NCBI RefSeq assembly: GCF_016907695.1
Contig: NZ_JAFBCK010000001.1
Coordinates: forward strand, 1,116,001-1,180,000
Source: Actinokineospora baliensis
Lineage (GTDB): Bacteria; Actinomycetota; Actinomycetes; Mycobacteriales; Pseudonocardiaceae
Direction of reading: 5' to 3'
DNA: 64,000 nucleotides
In this document: in pieces, positions 1 through 8,187 of the stretch
Position numbering within the stretch: the stretch's first letter is position 1
How the letters are laid out: each line of letters begins with the position of its first letter
Position numbers and translations under genes: made by a program
Notes under the pieces: generated by a model
Databases searched by the model: none
What the model saw: the letters and a program-made list of their open reading frames with translations, nothing else
What the model was told of the DNA's origin: nothing

Positions 1-97
1 AAATGCTCTAAGAGGCCACGCGCGCCGGTAGCGGCACAGACAGCTAAGACACGCGGAAACCGCCTCTTAGCGACTTAGGGCTCTTAAGTGAACCGGC

Positions 98-589
98 TCA
101 GCGGCCTACTGGTTCGATGTGGACGGTTGAGGTGGCGGTGTTGTTGGTGGTGTTGGCCTCGGCGCCCGCGACCGACAGCGAGGTGATGGACTCGGCGTCG
201 CCCGTTACGTGCCTGCCGACCCGGACTGCGACCGTGACCGGCGGGTAGGACTCCCCGGGTGCGACGGTTCGGCTGGATTGGCAGCTGACCTTGTGGCCGG
301 AGATCGCACAACTCCAGCCGTCGCCCTCGGCGGCGGTGGGGGTGAGGCCCATGGGCAGGTGGTGGGTCAGGGTCACGAGCTTGTCCGACTGCTCGTGGGC
401 CTGATCGGCGGTGACCGACAGGGTGAAGGTCCCGGCGCCGCCCGCCACCCACGGCCCATCGTCATCCGCCCGCACCGTCAGGTCGGCCACAGCCATCTCT
501 CTGCCCCTTCGCACCAGGGGCACGACACCCGCGCCCACCGCCCAATGATCACCGATCCCGACCAACACACCCGGGACGGGGTCACCCAC
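98..589 (-). CDS. DUF11-like beta-sandwich protein or fragment
   Basis: The product of up to 163 aa reads as a single Ig-like/DUF11 domain: the body runs from about residue 32 (MAVADLTVRADD) to the end and closes with the family-typical ANTTNNTATSTV. No signal peptide, LPXTG motif or other domain is present, so it looks like a detached domain of a larger surface protein rather than a complete gene. An internal ATG at 496 fits the domain start better than the start at 589, but no good ribosome binding site is seen for either. It diverges from the nuclease-like gene at 714. It may be a gene remnant; function unknown. Confidence 0.4.
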   Translation of the reverse strand: MGDPVPGVLVGIGDHWAVGAGVVPLVRRGREMAVADLTVRADDDGPWVAGGAGTFTLSVTADQAHEQSDKLVTLTHHLPMGLTPTAAEGDGWSCAISGHKVSCQSSRTVAPGESYPPVTVAVRVGRHVTGDAESITSLSVAGAEANTTNNTATSTVHIEPVGR

Positions 590-713
590 ACAGTGGACGC
601 CTCAGGGGACCAACCGTTGCAGTCCACCGCCACGACCAACGAAGGTCACAGGCGGTGCCGTGTCGACAGCTTCTCGGTCTTGGCTGTCGGTGTTCTCTGT
701 CATTCTGTCGGAC

Positions 714-1376
714 GTGAGCGGACAGGCAGCGGCGCTTGGGTTTGAGTACCAATTCCTCCAGACGCTCGACCACGCCTTGGCGGCGTTGATCGACGATCGT
801 GGAGACCTCACCGGGGTAGTTGTCGACGCGCCGCCGGAAGGCGATCCAATAGCCGATCTGGAGATCGTCGACTTCGCGCTGATGGCGGGGGACCGGTGCC
901 GCCTTGCCGCGCAGGTCAAGGGTGGTGCCCCGGGCAGCGTGATGAGTGCGGTGGATGCCGTCAGGGTCCTACTCCGTCTGCGGAGCGGTACCTCCTCATC
1001 ACAAGCAGGCGCGATCACCATGAACGAGGTTGTGCAACTGGTGCTCTTCCAAGAACTGCGCGACACTGATCTATTCGGCGGCACCCTCGGCCTGGCCGCA
1101 TTCCACGCACAACATTGGCTGGCGCGCTTCATTGACCAAGAAGACTACCCAGTCGCACCTCTCTTGCGGGCGCACATCATTTTCTTGGCCGAACACGCGC
1201 TGTCGGCGGACTCAACGGAGTACGCCGTAGCGCTCCTCTACGGCAACGCGTCCAAGCTGCTGAACCTTACCGACTCGCATGAACTGGCGGTGCGCTACTT
1301 GAGAGCCGAAATGACGGTGCTCGACCAGTGCACCAGGGACAGTCGGTATTGCGTATGCAGACCGCTGCCAGCCTGA
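714..1376 (+). CDS. Putative PD-(D/E)XK nuclease-like protein (Cap4/DUF4297-like N-terminus)
   Basis: The GTG at 714 was chosen because the protein then opens directly with SGQAAALGFEYQFL, the G-F-x-Y-Q type start seen in Cap4/DUF4297-like effector nucleases; an in-frame extension to 660 adds only unconserved residues. Asp53 and Gln67-x-Lys69 (DFALM...AAQVKGG) match the D...(E/Q)-x-K arrangement of the PD-(D/E)XK fold. The remaining residues are helical. Cap4-type nucleases are usually fused to a sensor domain; none is visible in this 220-aa protein, so sensing may lie in the overlapping downstream gene. The assignment rests on motif reading only and could be wrong. Confidence 0.5.
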   Translation: MSGQAAALGFEYQFLQTLDHALAALIDDRGDLTGVVVDAPPEGDPIADLEIVDFALMAGDRCRLAAQVKGGAPGSVMSAVDAVRVLLRLRSGTSSSQAGAITMNEVVQLVLFQELRDTDLFGGTLGLAAFHAQHWLARFIDQEDYPVAPLLRAHIIFLAEHALSADSTEYAVALLYGNASKLLNLTDSHELAVRYLRAEMTVLDQCTRDSRYCVCRPLPA

Positions 1377-2146
1377 CATCCGCCACCTACCTGGCGGTAA
1401 CACGACCCACAGATGTCGTCGAAGACATCATTGGCGCTCTGGAGCCCGGGTGGCCTGCAGTACGACGTAGTGCCTTTATGGCAGTCCAGCCAACGGTGGA
1501 CAGAGTATATGCGTTCGGAGTCGCGTTCGGCATACCAGTGGATGCCCGGCCCACTCTCGCTGTCGCCATCGGGCAGGCACTTTTCGGCGTGGCCGACGAG
1601 GCTGGCGGCTCACTCGCCGCATCGGTCGACCTCGCCTGCGCGTTCGACCTGCTCGGCGTCGAGGCACAGGTCATACACACAACACGCGGCCTACTCCGCT
1701 CCTTGGACGACCAGGTACCTGCGAAAGTCGCCGACGGTCACCACGTTGTCTACGTCCCGCTGGCCCACCGGATGATCGATCCAGGCCTGTCGCACGCGAT
1801 CGCATCGACCAATGGGCTCCCACAACCCGAAGAACTCCTGCCCGGGATCACGAAGGTCGCCAGCCTGGACCAACTAAGGCAAGCCACCAACGCCGTTGTG
1901 ACATCCAATGGAGTGGTGGCGACTTACGACGGCGCGACCATCGTCACTCTGCCGAGGAACGGGGGAGTACCAGGCGAGACCATCTTCGACCGCGCGAGCC
2001 CGCTTCTAGCCGCCCTCCGCGCCATCCACAGCCTGTGCATGGCTGGCGACTTCGCTGAAATCAGCCTGCGCCACCCCGATCTAGCCGACTTGCTGGTCAG
2101 AGTGGACCTACCGGCCGCAGAGGACACGGCGACGAGGTCGACGTGA
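1355..2146 (+). CDS. Protein with papain/transglutaminase-like signature, nucleophile uncertain
   Basis: The ATG at 1355 overlaps the end of the nuclease-like gene by 22 nt (a GTG at 1328 is also in frame), so the two are probably co-translated. The 263-aa product shows a helix GGSLAASVDLACAFDLLG followed by DGHHVVYVPLAHRMIDPGL. This resembles the Cys-helix / His / Asp order of papain-like and transglutaminase-like folds (His129 or His130, Asp142). At the expected nucleophile position there is Ser86 rather than Cys; Cys95 is one helix further on. It may be an inactive or Ser-variant fold, or a coincidence. It lies just left of the integrated element. Confidence 0.45.
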   Translation: MQTAASLTSATYLAVTRPTDVVEDIIGALEPGWPAVRRSAFMAVQPTVDRVYAFGVAFGIPVDARPTLAVAIGQALFGVADEAGGSLAASVDLACAFDLLGVEAQVIHTTRGLLRSLDDQVPAKVADGHHVVYVPLAHRMIDPGLSHAIASTNGLPQPEELLPGITKVASLDQLRQATNAVVTSNGVVATYDGATIVTLPRNGGVPGETIFDRASPLLAALRAIHSLCMAGDFAEISLRHPDLADLLVRVDLPAAEDTATRST

Positions 2147-2178
2147 CCGACCGCCGCAATCAGGTACTTCAACGACAA

Positions 2179-2203
2179 AGCGGCCGTCGAGATGACGGCC
2201 GCT
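2179..2203 (-). terminator. Perfect hairpin, probably the original tRNA-Leu terminator
   Basis: Ten perfect base pairs (AGCGGCCGTC / GACGGCCGCT) close a 5-nt loop, and on the minus strand the stem is followed by TTTG. It lies 12 nt outside the left attachment repeat. If the element is removed in thought, this hairpin falls directly downstream of tRNA-Leu(GAG), so it is read as that gene's terminator displaced by the insertion. It may also terminate the plus-strand gene ending at 2146. Confidence 0.65.
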
Positions 2204-2214
2204 CCACGGGTGAA

Positions 2215-2232
2215 TAGTGTGCGTGTCCGAGG
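2215..2232. other. Left attachment site (distal att) of the integrative element
   Basis: The sequence tagtgtgcgtgtccgagg matches tagtaagcgtgtccgagg at 15135-15152 in 16 of 18 positions, with a 12-nt identical core gcgtgtccgagg. The right copy is the 3' end of the tRNA-Leu gene plus its first downstream bases. A direct repeat of a tRNA 3' end on the far side of an integrase-bearing island is the usual footprint of site-specific integration. Confidence 0.75.
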
Positions 2233-2427
2233 AGCCATCCCCGTGCTACCCCTACAGTGACGCTACGGCACCGGGTGACGGGAGCCAAGAGACAGCACTG
2301 CGGTCATCTCCCAACGATGGCACCGTTGGCCGGAACGGTCTTCCACATCGACTTGTGAGTAATTTACCGGCAGAATGATTCGATGTGGCGCCGTGACTCG
2401 GCGAGGTTTACGCACTAACCTGGAGAG

Positions 2428-3402
2428 GTGACCGGCTGGAAGTTTCCTCCACTTGACCCTATCGACTACATGTCCGCCATCCAGGCGCTAGCTTCGGAAG
2501 AAGCACGCCCAGTAAAAGACCAGCATGTCGTGTCGAGGGCAATACTCAAAAGATTCGGGCGAGTGAAAGGGAGTTCCGGGCATCAGATCGGCCGGTTTGA
2601 CAAGAAGGCTGTTCGCGAGCTAGATCCCAAGGGGCCCAACGCCTGCGGTTTCGTGCGAAACTTCGTGCAGTACGCGTCCGGATCCGCGGAGGCGCTCTGG
2701 CACACGATCGAAAACCGGCTCAGCTACAGCATCTCGGCGGCGGAGTCGAGTGCGCTGCACAACGATGCTGAGCTGGAAACCGTGATGAAACACGCGATCG
2801 CACTACATTTCGTTCGGTCGCCCGTCTATCGCAGAGTCCATGAAAGGTCATTCAACGATTCGGTTCGGACATTGAGGGCCGAATTGCTCGAAGGTCGCCA
2901 TGGTGACCTTCGAACCGTGTTTCGAAGGCGCTATGGACTTGAGCCTGCTGGCATAGAAGCGCTTGAGATTCTGATAGATGAACCCTTTGCATTCTGGCAA
3001 AGAATCGAAGAAGATGGCTCTCTGTTTCGAATCAGTCTGGAGCAGAACTTCTACCGCCTCCGGTCTGCCCTGGATAACCTCTCGGTTCAGGTCCTGCATA
3101 CACCTGGAGGTAAGGAGCTGGTCTTATCCGATTCGCCAGCATTCACGTTCATCAATCGGCAGGGCGGCGGGTATTCTGTACGCATGGCGGTCGGCGACTC
3201 TCACGGCATAGCTATGCCGATCACGCCGAACTGCTTGGTTGCGATTAGTCCCCGCCCTTCAGACGAGATGATGGACCAAGAAATGGTGGACAATCTTAAC
3301 ATTGTCCAGATTGGCATCGCGGAAAGGCAGATCTACTTCCGGCCGGGAAGTGGCCTGGAACACTTTGTTCGGTCGAAGTTGGAGAATTCCGGGGATTTCT
3401 AA
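2428..3402 (+). CDS. DUF4238 domain-containing protein
   Basis: This 324-aa protein has the DUF4238 layout. An N-terminal DQHVVSRAILKRFG (H..S+.+L+.F) is followed by a central helical region and a C-terminal part with LSDSPA..., a conserved-Pro stretch (AMPITPNCLVAISPRP) and a final helical tail. The biochemical role of DUF4238 proteins is not known to me. The start is GTG 2428 with a purine stretch immediately upstream; a TAACCT at 2416-2421 would also allow a leaderless transcript, and ATG 2470 is an alternative. It is the first gene inside the left attachment site. Its base composition is more A+T rich than the chromosomal genes, which suggests recent cargo. Confidence 0.75.
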   Translation: MTGWKFPPLDPIDYMSAIQALASEEARPVKDQHVVSRAILKRFGRVKGSSGHQIGRFDKKAVRELDPKGPNACGFVRNFVQYASGSAEALWHTIENRLSYSISAAESSALHNDAELETVMKHAIALHFVRSPVYRRVHERSFNDSVRTLRAELLEGRHGDLRTVFRRRYGLEPAGIEALEILIDEPFAFWQRIEEDGSLFRISLEQNFYRLRSALDNLSVQVLHTPGGKELVLSDSPAFTFINRQGGGYSVRMAVGDSHGIAMPITPNCLVAISPRPSDEMMDQEMVDNLNIVQIGIAERQIYFRPGSGLEHFVRSKLENSGDF

Positions 3403-3633
3403 GGAAAGATTGCTGGAGTACGCGCGAACGCGGGGACGGATAGGAGAGTACAGCTTTCTTACGTCTCGGTAGTGGATGCGCGCAAGTTGATTTCTTCTAG
3501 GTGCCGATCCGGCGGATAGGCTGTGGTTTTTGCCTCGACCGGAGGCGTCGCAGCGGTAAGCGTACCTATGTGCTGTTGGCTAGCCTAGGATCTATCCTCG
3601 GGTGAAACGTGATTTTGTTCTCGGCGAGAAGGG

Positions 3634-4476
3634 GTGGAGTTGGAACTATCCACAGTAACCGGAGTTGGATCACTGATCGTCTCAGTGGGTGCGGCCACGG
3701 CGACGTTCCTGCAATGGCGGCGTAGTGGGCACCAGGTGCGGGTATCACTGACTACGGCAATCGTGGTCGGCTTTTCCGATGGGGCGAGTAGGTCATGTGC
3801 GACCATCTCGGTCTATAACGATGGTAGACTTCCAGTTCAGGTTCTACGTTGGTCTCTCGTGTCTGCCAGTAGCATATTCTCCTTCAGTGGGGCAGCAGAG
3901 GTTTGGACCTATGGGCCTGAACGACCCGCCGCGTTGGAGCCTGGCGGGACTCCGCTCATCTGGCACGTAGACTATTTCGCCTTGCGTAATCTCGCCAACC
4001 GGAAACATCCCGATGAGAAACACAAGATTCGCGCGCTGGTGAATTACGGCAGCAAGTCTTGTCGTTCGAAAGGCTTCATATATCTCGACCTTCCTCGAGA
4101 AGATGGGAAATTGCCCGATCGGCGATCTTTGCCGGCTCGTCTGCGTTCCCGGATGGACGCTTCAGTGTTTGCGTATTTCGCAGTTGACGAGGCAACCTCC
4201 GAGAAGCGCTGGCATGTAAGGGTTACCAGCGGATGTCTGGGTGCGCGCAACGTGTGCATCGATATCGTCCCCGAGGACGGACTTAACAAAGAGGCCAAGC
4301 GCGCGGCTATGGATATCTTCCCGCCGATGAAATACCGCTACTTCTGGTGGAAGCGCGCCATCTCCATTCCCGCGACCGCCCTGGATAAGCTACCTGGCAA
4401 TCAACAATGGGAAGCTCGCGTGCGCTACAGATCCCTATTGGGTGGGGGTATGGAGTATCGAATTAGGATATCATGA
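3634..4476 (+). CDS. Hypothetical protein with one N-terminal membrane segment
   Basis: GTG at 3634 follows a GAGAAGGGG ribosome binding site. The 280-aa product begins with a hydrophobic segment (residues about 7-25, STVTGVGSLIVSVGAATAT) followed by a charged QWRRSG turn. The rest is a soluble, beta-rich domain (VSVYNDGRLPVQVLRW and following) that resembles immunoglobulin-like or DUF-type sensor domains but is not recognised. It is likely a membrane-anchored cytoplasmic protein. Together with DUF4238 upstream it forms the A+T-richer cargo segment of the element; 231 bp separate the two genes and hold no other ORF that I can support. Confidence 0.65.
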   Translation: MELELSTVTGVGSLIVSVGAATATFLQWRRSGHQVRVSLTTAIVVGFSDGASRSCATISVYNDGRLPVQVLRWSLVSASSIFSFSGAAEVWTYGPERPAALEPGGTPLIWHVDYFALRNLANRKHPDEKHKIRALVNYGSKSCRSKGFIYLDLPREDGKLPDRRSLPARLRSRMDASVFAYFAVDEATSEKRWHVRVTSGCLGARNVCIDIVPEDGLNKEAKRAAMDIFPPMKYRYFWWKRAISIPATALDKLPGNQQWEARVRYRSLLGGGMEYRIRIS

Positions 4477-4505
4477 ACCGTGATGCGCAGCAATGCTAGT
4501 CAGTT

Positions 4506-5231
4506 CTATCGCAATGCTCCAGTTGCTTGTATGTGCAGCCATACAACGGTTTGTTCGTGGGGCAATGTCCGGTTGTCTAATTCGTCAGCGCATGAAGTCG
4601 GATGGGCGGTGACGATTATGTTGATCTGACCTTTCAGTCTACCGTGGAGTCGAACTTCGGCGGCGTGGTTGGTGGTTTCGCCGGTTAGGCGGGCTTGAGG
4701 GGTGAGGAGGGTGTTGGCCCAGTGGAGCATCGTGGCGGCGGTGATGCTGAAGTTGTCGGATTCGAGGGTGAGGGTGATGTGGTCGCTGGGTTTGGCTTGG
4801 ACGGAGAGTTCGACGCGGGTGGGGGTGGGGAGTGAGTAGGTGGTGAGGTGGGTGTCTAGGGCGTTGGCGAGGTTGGTTATGGCTTCGCCGATGCGGGTGC
4901 GGGTCATGCTTGCTTGGGTTCCGGTGGGGTGGAATGGGGCGTTGGGGTCGGCAGTGGGCTGGGGTGAAGGAATGGGGGGTGCTGCGGTGGGTGATGTGGA
5001 GGTGGGGGAGGTTGCGCGGATGGCGGTGAGGTGACCGGCGGGCCATTCGAGGGCGGTGGAGAGGGCTTCGAGGGTTCGGTGGCTGCGGCGGCGCTCGACG
5101 GTGTTGTATTCGAGTTCTCGGATGATGGCTTGGGAGACGCCGGAGCGTTTGGCGACGTCGCGTTGTTTGAGGCGTAGTTCTTCGCGGCGTTGGGTGATGG
5201 CTTGGCCGACTGCTTGCCAGTTGTCGGGCAT
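4506..5231 (-). CDS. XRE-family HTH regulator with C-terminal variable domain
   Basis: The 241-aa protein starts at ATG 5231, overlapping the upstream gene's stop in TGATG; longer in-frame starts run through that gene and were rejected. Residues about 9-65 form an XRE helix-turn-helix (ITQRREELRLKQRDVAKRSG). The following VSQAIIRELEYNTVERRRS is nearly repeated in the regulator at 10121-10510. A Pro/Thr/Ser-rich linker of about 50 residues leads to a C-terminal alpha/beta domain ending in VVWLHIQATGALR, which I do not recognise. The paralogy of the two HTH domains suggests they bind related operators in the element. Confidence 0.8.
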   Translation of the reverse strand: MPDNWQAVGQAITQRREELRLKQRDVAKRSGVSQAIIRELEYNTVERRRSHRTLEALSTALEWPAGHLTAIRATSPTSTSPTAAPPIPSPQPTADPNAPFHPTGTQASMTRTRIGEAITNLANALDTHLTTYSLPTPTRVELSVQAKPSDHITLTLESDNFSITAATMLHWANTLLTPQARLTGETTNHAAEVRLHGRLKGQINIIVTAHPTSCADELDNRTLPHEQTVVWLHIQATGALR

Positions 5232-5668
5232 CAGGAGGCAGCCTTGTGGTGTGTGGGGAGCATGTCGCGGAGTTCGGCGGTGAGGGTCGCTAGGGCTGCG
5301 GCGGTGGAGTGGCGGTAGGTGAGGGTGAGTTGTTGGTGGCGGGCGGTGCTGGTCATGGTGATGCCATCTGGGGTGTGGGCGGCGGTGAGGGTGACGCCGG
5401 GGTTGGTGAAGGTGGCGGTCTGGCTGGGCTTGCGGTAGAGGTCGGCGAGGCGGTGGGTGTCGCTGGTGGTGAGGGCGATGCTGTAGGTGGGGATGGCCGC
5501 GGGGTGGATGAGGGCGGTTCGGAGGTCGGGGGCTAGGTCGAAGATCGTGGTGGCGGGGGTGCCGTCGGGGAGTTGGGCTTTGAGGCACCAGCGGTGGGCG
5601 AAGTGGTTGTAGATCGGGCCGTGGCGGACGATGAGGGAGTCGGCTGGGGAGCGTCCGCGTGGTGGCAT
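5231..5668 (-). CDS. Hypothetical protein of the element's regulatory arm
   Basis: This 145-aa protein (MPPRGRSPADSLIVRHGPIY...) is basic and predicted alpha/beta, with no recognised domain. It is translationally coupled to the downstream XRE regulator through a TGATG overlap, so the two are probably made together. A 159-nt gap separates it from the small-gene cluster upstream, which leaves room for its own promoter. Small uncharacterised proteins paired with an XRE regulator are common in AICE regulatory arms, but nothing in the sequence shows its activity. Confidence 0.65.
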   Translation of the reverse strand: MPPRGRSPADSLIVRHGPIYNHFAHRWCLKAQLPDGTPATTIFDLAPDLRTALIHPAAIPTYSIALTTSDTHRLADLYRKPSQTATFTNPGVTLTAAHTPDGITMTSTARHQQLTLTYRHSTAAALATLTAELRDMLPTHHKAAS

Positions 5669-5827
5669 GGGTCGGCCCTTGATAGGGGGTAGCGCCGGGT
5701 ACGGGCTGGCCGCAGGCTGTCCTGGGTGGGACAGGTTGACTGCGGCGGCGGGACAGCCCGATTAGATAGCTGACCTGTGGGTTCTCGTGTGGGACGGGTG
5801 CCGTGAGCCGTCCCGTATGGGCTCAAG

Positions 5828-6064
5828 TCAGCCTTGAGCGGCGTTGGATAGGGCGGGGGTCTGGCCCGCGTCGAGCTTGGCCAGGGAGGACTGGGCCAGG
5901 GCGATGAAACGGCGGAGGCTGGAGCGGTCGAAGCCGAACTCGAAGGCGTCGGTGGTGGGGCCGATGATGAAGTCGATCTGCTCTTCGGTGGGGTGGAGGG
6001 TGGCGGTCATCTCGCAGTTGTCGCGGATGGCGACCCAGGTGATGACTTTGAGCGGCGCGGTCAT
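5828..6064 (-). CDS. Small hypothetical protein
   Basis: A 78-aa acidic protein (MTAPLKVITWVAIRDNCEMTA...) with a C-terminal helical half (SSLRRFIALAQSSLAKLDAG). It begins 3 nt after the stop of the upstream gene in the same direction and is the last of three tightly packed small genes. No domain is recognised and there is no membrane segment. The arrangement argues that it is a real gene of a polycistronic unit rather than a chance reading frame. Confidence 0.6.
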   Translation of the reverse strand: MTAPLKVITWVAIRDNCEMTATLHPTEEQIDFIIGPTTDAFEFGFDRSSLRRFIALAQSSLAKLDAGQTPALSNAAQG

Positions 6065-6067
6065 GGC

Positions 6068-6307
6068 TCAGCTTTCGTCGGGCAGGGCGGAGTGGAGGAC
6101 GTGGCGTTCGTGGGTGTGTTCGATGAGGCGGTAGACGGCGGTGCAGGCGGTTCGGACTAGCTCCTTCTGGGCGTCGAGGGTGGGGGCCGGGGCGGTGCCT
6201 TCGTGGGCGTCGATGGAGGCCAGGACGTAGCGGTCGATGGCGGCGGCGGTGTTGCTGAGGTCGGTGACCATGGGGCCGTCGAAGCGCCAGGTGGGGTCAG
6301 TGGTCAT
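6068..6307 (-). CDS. Small hypothetical protein
   Basis: The 79-aa product (MTTDPTWRFDGPMVTDLSNT...) starts at ATG 6307, which overlaps the stop codon of the upstream gene as ATGA; the longer in-frame reading from 6583 runs antiparallel through that gene's frame and was discarded. The sequence is predicted all-helical and acidic, ending HVLHSALPDES. No family is recognised. Coupling on both sides places it in the middle of the three-gene operon 6540-5828. Confidence 0.6.
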   Translation of the reverse strand: MTTDPTWRFDGPMVTDLSNTAAAIDRYVLASIDAHEGTAPAPTLDAQKELVRTACTAVYRLIEHTHERHVLHSALPDES

Positions 6308-6540
6308 GAGCTGGGGTGCTGGGCTAGCCAGCGGAGCGAGGTGATGACCGTGGTGGCGGTGTCGTCGAGGTTGTCGATCTCGGGGCCGCTGCCCAGCCGG
6401 CCCTGTTCGAGCGCGGTAGCGACGGCCTTGACGCAGCGGGTGAGTTCGTCGAGGTCCTTGGAGAGGTAGGGGACGCCGGGTGGACGGGGCTGATTTCGCG
6501 ATCGGAAGGCTGATATCAGCCTGTTGACGATGGTGTTCAC
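6304..6540 (-). CDS. Small hypothetical protein, first gene of the leftward small-gene operon
   Basis: A 78-aa protein (MNTIVNRLISAFRSRNQPRP...) with a predicted helical core (DLDELTRCVKAVATALEQG). A GGAGG-type ribosome binding site lies just upstream (AGGAGGTACC on the minus strand). It diverges from the HTH-Nudix gene at 6736 across a 195-bp spacer that must contain both promoters. No function can be assigned; ATGA overlap with the next gene indicates a shared transcript. Confidence 0.6.
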   Translation of the reverse strand: MNTIVNRLISAFRSRNQPRPPGVPYLSKDLDELTRCVKAVATALEQGRLGSGPEIDNLDDTATTVITSLRWLAQHPSS

Positions 6541-6735
6541 CGGCGGTACCTCCTGGGGTGGTCGGCCGGTGCGGTGAGGGCATTGGCCTGGGGTGAAGCG
6601 GTGTAGTACCTAGTCAAGGGCCTGCACGCGGCCGGGAACAGAGAACCCGGGTCAGAGGCGCGTGGGAGGTCTGTTGGAACCAGCCGTGGAGTTGGTTTCG
6701 GCTGTACGGTTGCCCTGATACCGGAGGTGGTCCGC

Positions 6736-8187
6736 ATGGCGACTGGGCGTCGTCGGGTGGAGTTGGCGGCTGTGCGGCGTGGGGCGGGGTTCACGCAGGA
6801 GTCGTTGGCTGAGGCGCTGGGGGTTGATCGGACGACGGTGATCACGTGGGAGGCCGGGAGTCATGCGCCGATGCCGCACGTGAGGCCGCGGTTGGCGCGG
6901 CTGCTGGAGCGATCGTCGGACGAGTTGGATTCGCTGCTGGACGGTCGCCCGAAAGCGGTGGAGTTCGGGCGTCCGGACCTCGACGCGGTGTTCTCCTGGT
7001 TGGACCGGCTCGCGGGCTGGGATCGTGGGACCAGTCGACGGCGGGTAGGTGAGGAGCTTGAGGACGTCGTGCCACGGTCAGTGGTGGGGCGTGCCGAGGT
7101 CGCGGACAGGCTGACGCGCTACTACGGCGGAGACAGCCAGTTCCGAGCGCGAGTCGGGTCGGTCGACGTCCTGACCAGCGTGGTGACGCGGCCGGAGTGG
7201 CTGGATCTGCGATGTGAGCTGTCCCCGCAGGGGGACCGCTTGGAGCTCAGCATGGGCGCGGCCGCTCGGTGGGCGATGGACAAGCGGGCGGCGGACACTG
7301 CCGCGCGCAGGCTCGCGCACGCGGTCGCGGAGGGCACGCGGTTGACGGATGCGCCGGTGTACCGGCTAGTGGAGGCGACGCCAACCGCGGGCGTCGTGCG
7401 TGGTCAGGTCGAGGTGGCGTCGTTCCTGGACTACGCGTTGACGGCGGATTTGCTGGAGCGGGAGCTAGGCGAATCGGGCGACGGGTTGCCGCTGCGGGAC
7501 GCGTGGATGCCGGACCTGGAAGCGGTGTTCGACCTACGGGGGCGGCTGTGCGCCGGTGGGGCGCTGGCGTTGTTCGCGGCGGCGCGACCGGCGGACCCGT
7601 TCCGCGGCGAGGCTGACTATGTGCTGCTAGTGCAGGAGCGTTCCAGCCAGGTGGTGAACGCGGCCGGGCGATTGGCGGTGATCCCCAAGGGGTTTCATGG
7701 GCCGCTGAACGATGTGCGGGGTGACAGCCGGATCGGGGCGACGTTGCGGCGAGAGCTGGAGGAGGAGCTGTTCGGGCGCGGGGATGTTGACGTCACTGGT
7801 GGGCCGGTGCGGGCGGCGGACCCGATGCACCGGGAGCGGTTGTCGGCGCCGATGCGGTGGTTGAGTGAGGATCCGGCGCGGTGGCGGATGGAGTGCACGG
7901 GGTTCGGGTTGAATCTGGTAAGCGGGAACTATGAGTTCGCGTGCTTGGTGGTTGTTGAGGATGAGGAGTTCTGGACGCGGTTCGGCGGGCAGATCGAGGC
8001 GAATTGGGAATCTGCCGGGTTGAGGCAGTATTCATCGCTGGATGGGGAATCGCTGGAGGAACTGATCGCGGACGATTCGTGGAGCAATGAAGGGCTGTTC
8101 GCGATGGTGCAGGGACTCCGGCGGTTGCGGGAGATCGGCGGTGACCGGGTGCGGGTGCCGCCGGTGGAGTGGCGGCTAGGCGGCTGA
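6736..8187 (+). CDS. XRE HTH protein with C-terminal Nudix-like domain (paralogue A)
   Basis: ATG 6736 was chosen because GGAGG (6723-6727) is correctly spaced; a GTG at 6727 overlaps that site. Residues about 5-60 are an XRE HTH (FTQESLAEALGVDRTTVITWE). After a long helical middle region, the C-terminal part holds RLAVIPKGFH and a Nudix-type helix ATLRRELEEELFG: the R-E-L-x-E-E metal-binding core is intact, but the upstream Glu of the canonical box is replaced by Ser and one extra residue precedes the final Gly. The protein shares its architecture with the convergent gene at 8523-10073. A ligand- or nucleotide-responsive regulator is plausible; AICEs often carry Nudix genes. Confidence 0.75.
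   Translation: MATGRRRVELAAVRRGAGFTQESLAEALGVDRTTVITWEAGSHAPMPHVRPRLARLLERSSDELDSLLDGRPKAVEFGRPDLDAVFSWLDRLAGWDRGTSRRRVGEELEDVVPRSVVGRAEVADRLTRYYGGDSQFRARVGSVDVLTSVVTRPEWLDLRCELSPQGDRLELSMGAAARWAMDKRAADTAARRLAHAVAEGTRLTDAPVYRLVEATPTAGVVRGQVEVASFLDYALTADLLERELGESGDGLPLRDAWMPDLEAVFDLRGRLCAGGALALFAAARPADPFRGEADYVLLVQERSSQVVNAAGRLAVIPKGFHGPLNDVRGDSRIGATLRRELEEELFGRGDVDVTGGPVRAADPMHRERLSAPMRWLSEDPARWRMECTGFGLNLVSGNYEFACLVVVEDEEFWTRFGGQIEANWESAGLRQYSSLDGESLEELIADDSWSNEGLFAMVQGLRRLREIGGDRVRVPPVEWRLGG

Noticed and set aside
8-70. Inverted repeat CTAAGAGGC / GCCTCTTAG at the window start
   Set aside because: Nine base pairs with a 45-nt loop and no conserved context; could be chance or part of something beyond the window edge.
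5232-5588. N-terminal extension of the XRE regulator
   Set aside because: His/Pro/Arg-rich sequence antisense in character to no domain and overlapping the coupled upstream gene; start at 5231 is preferred.
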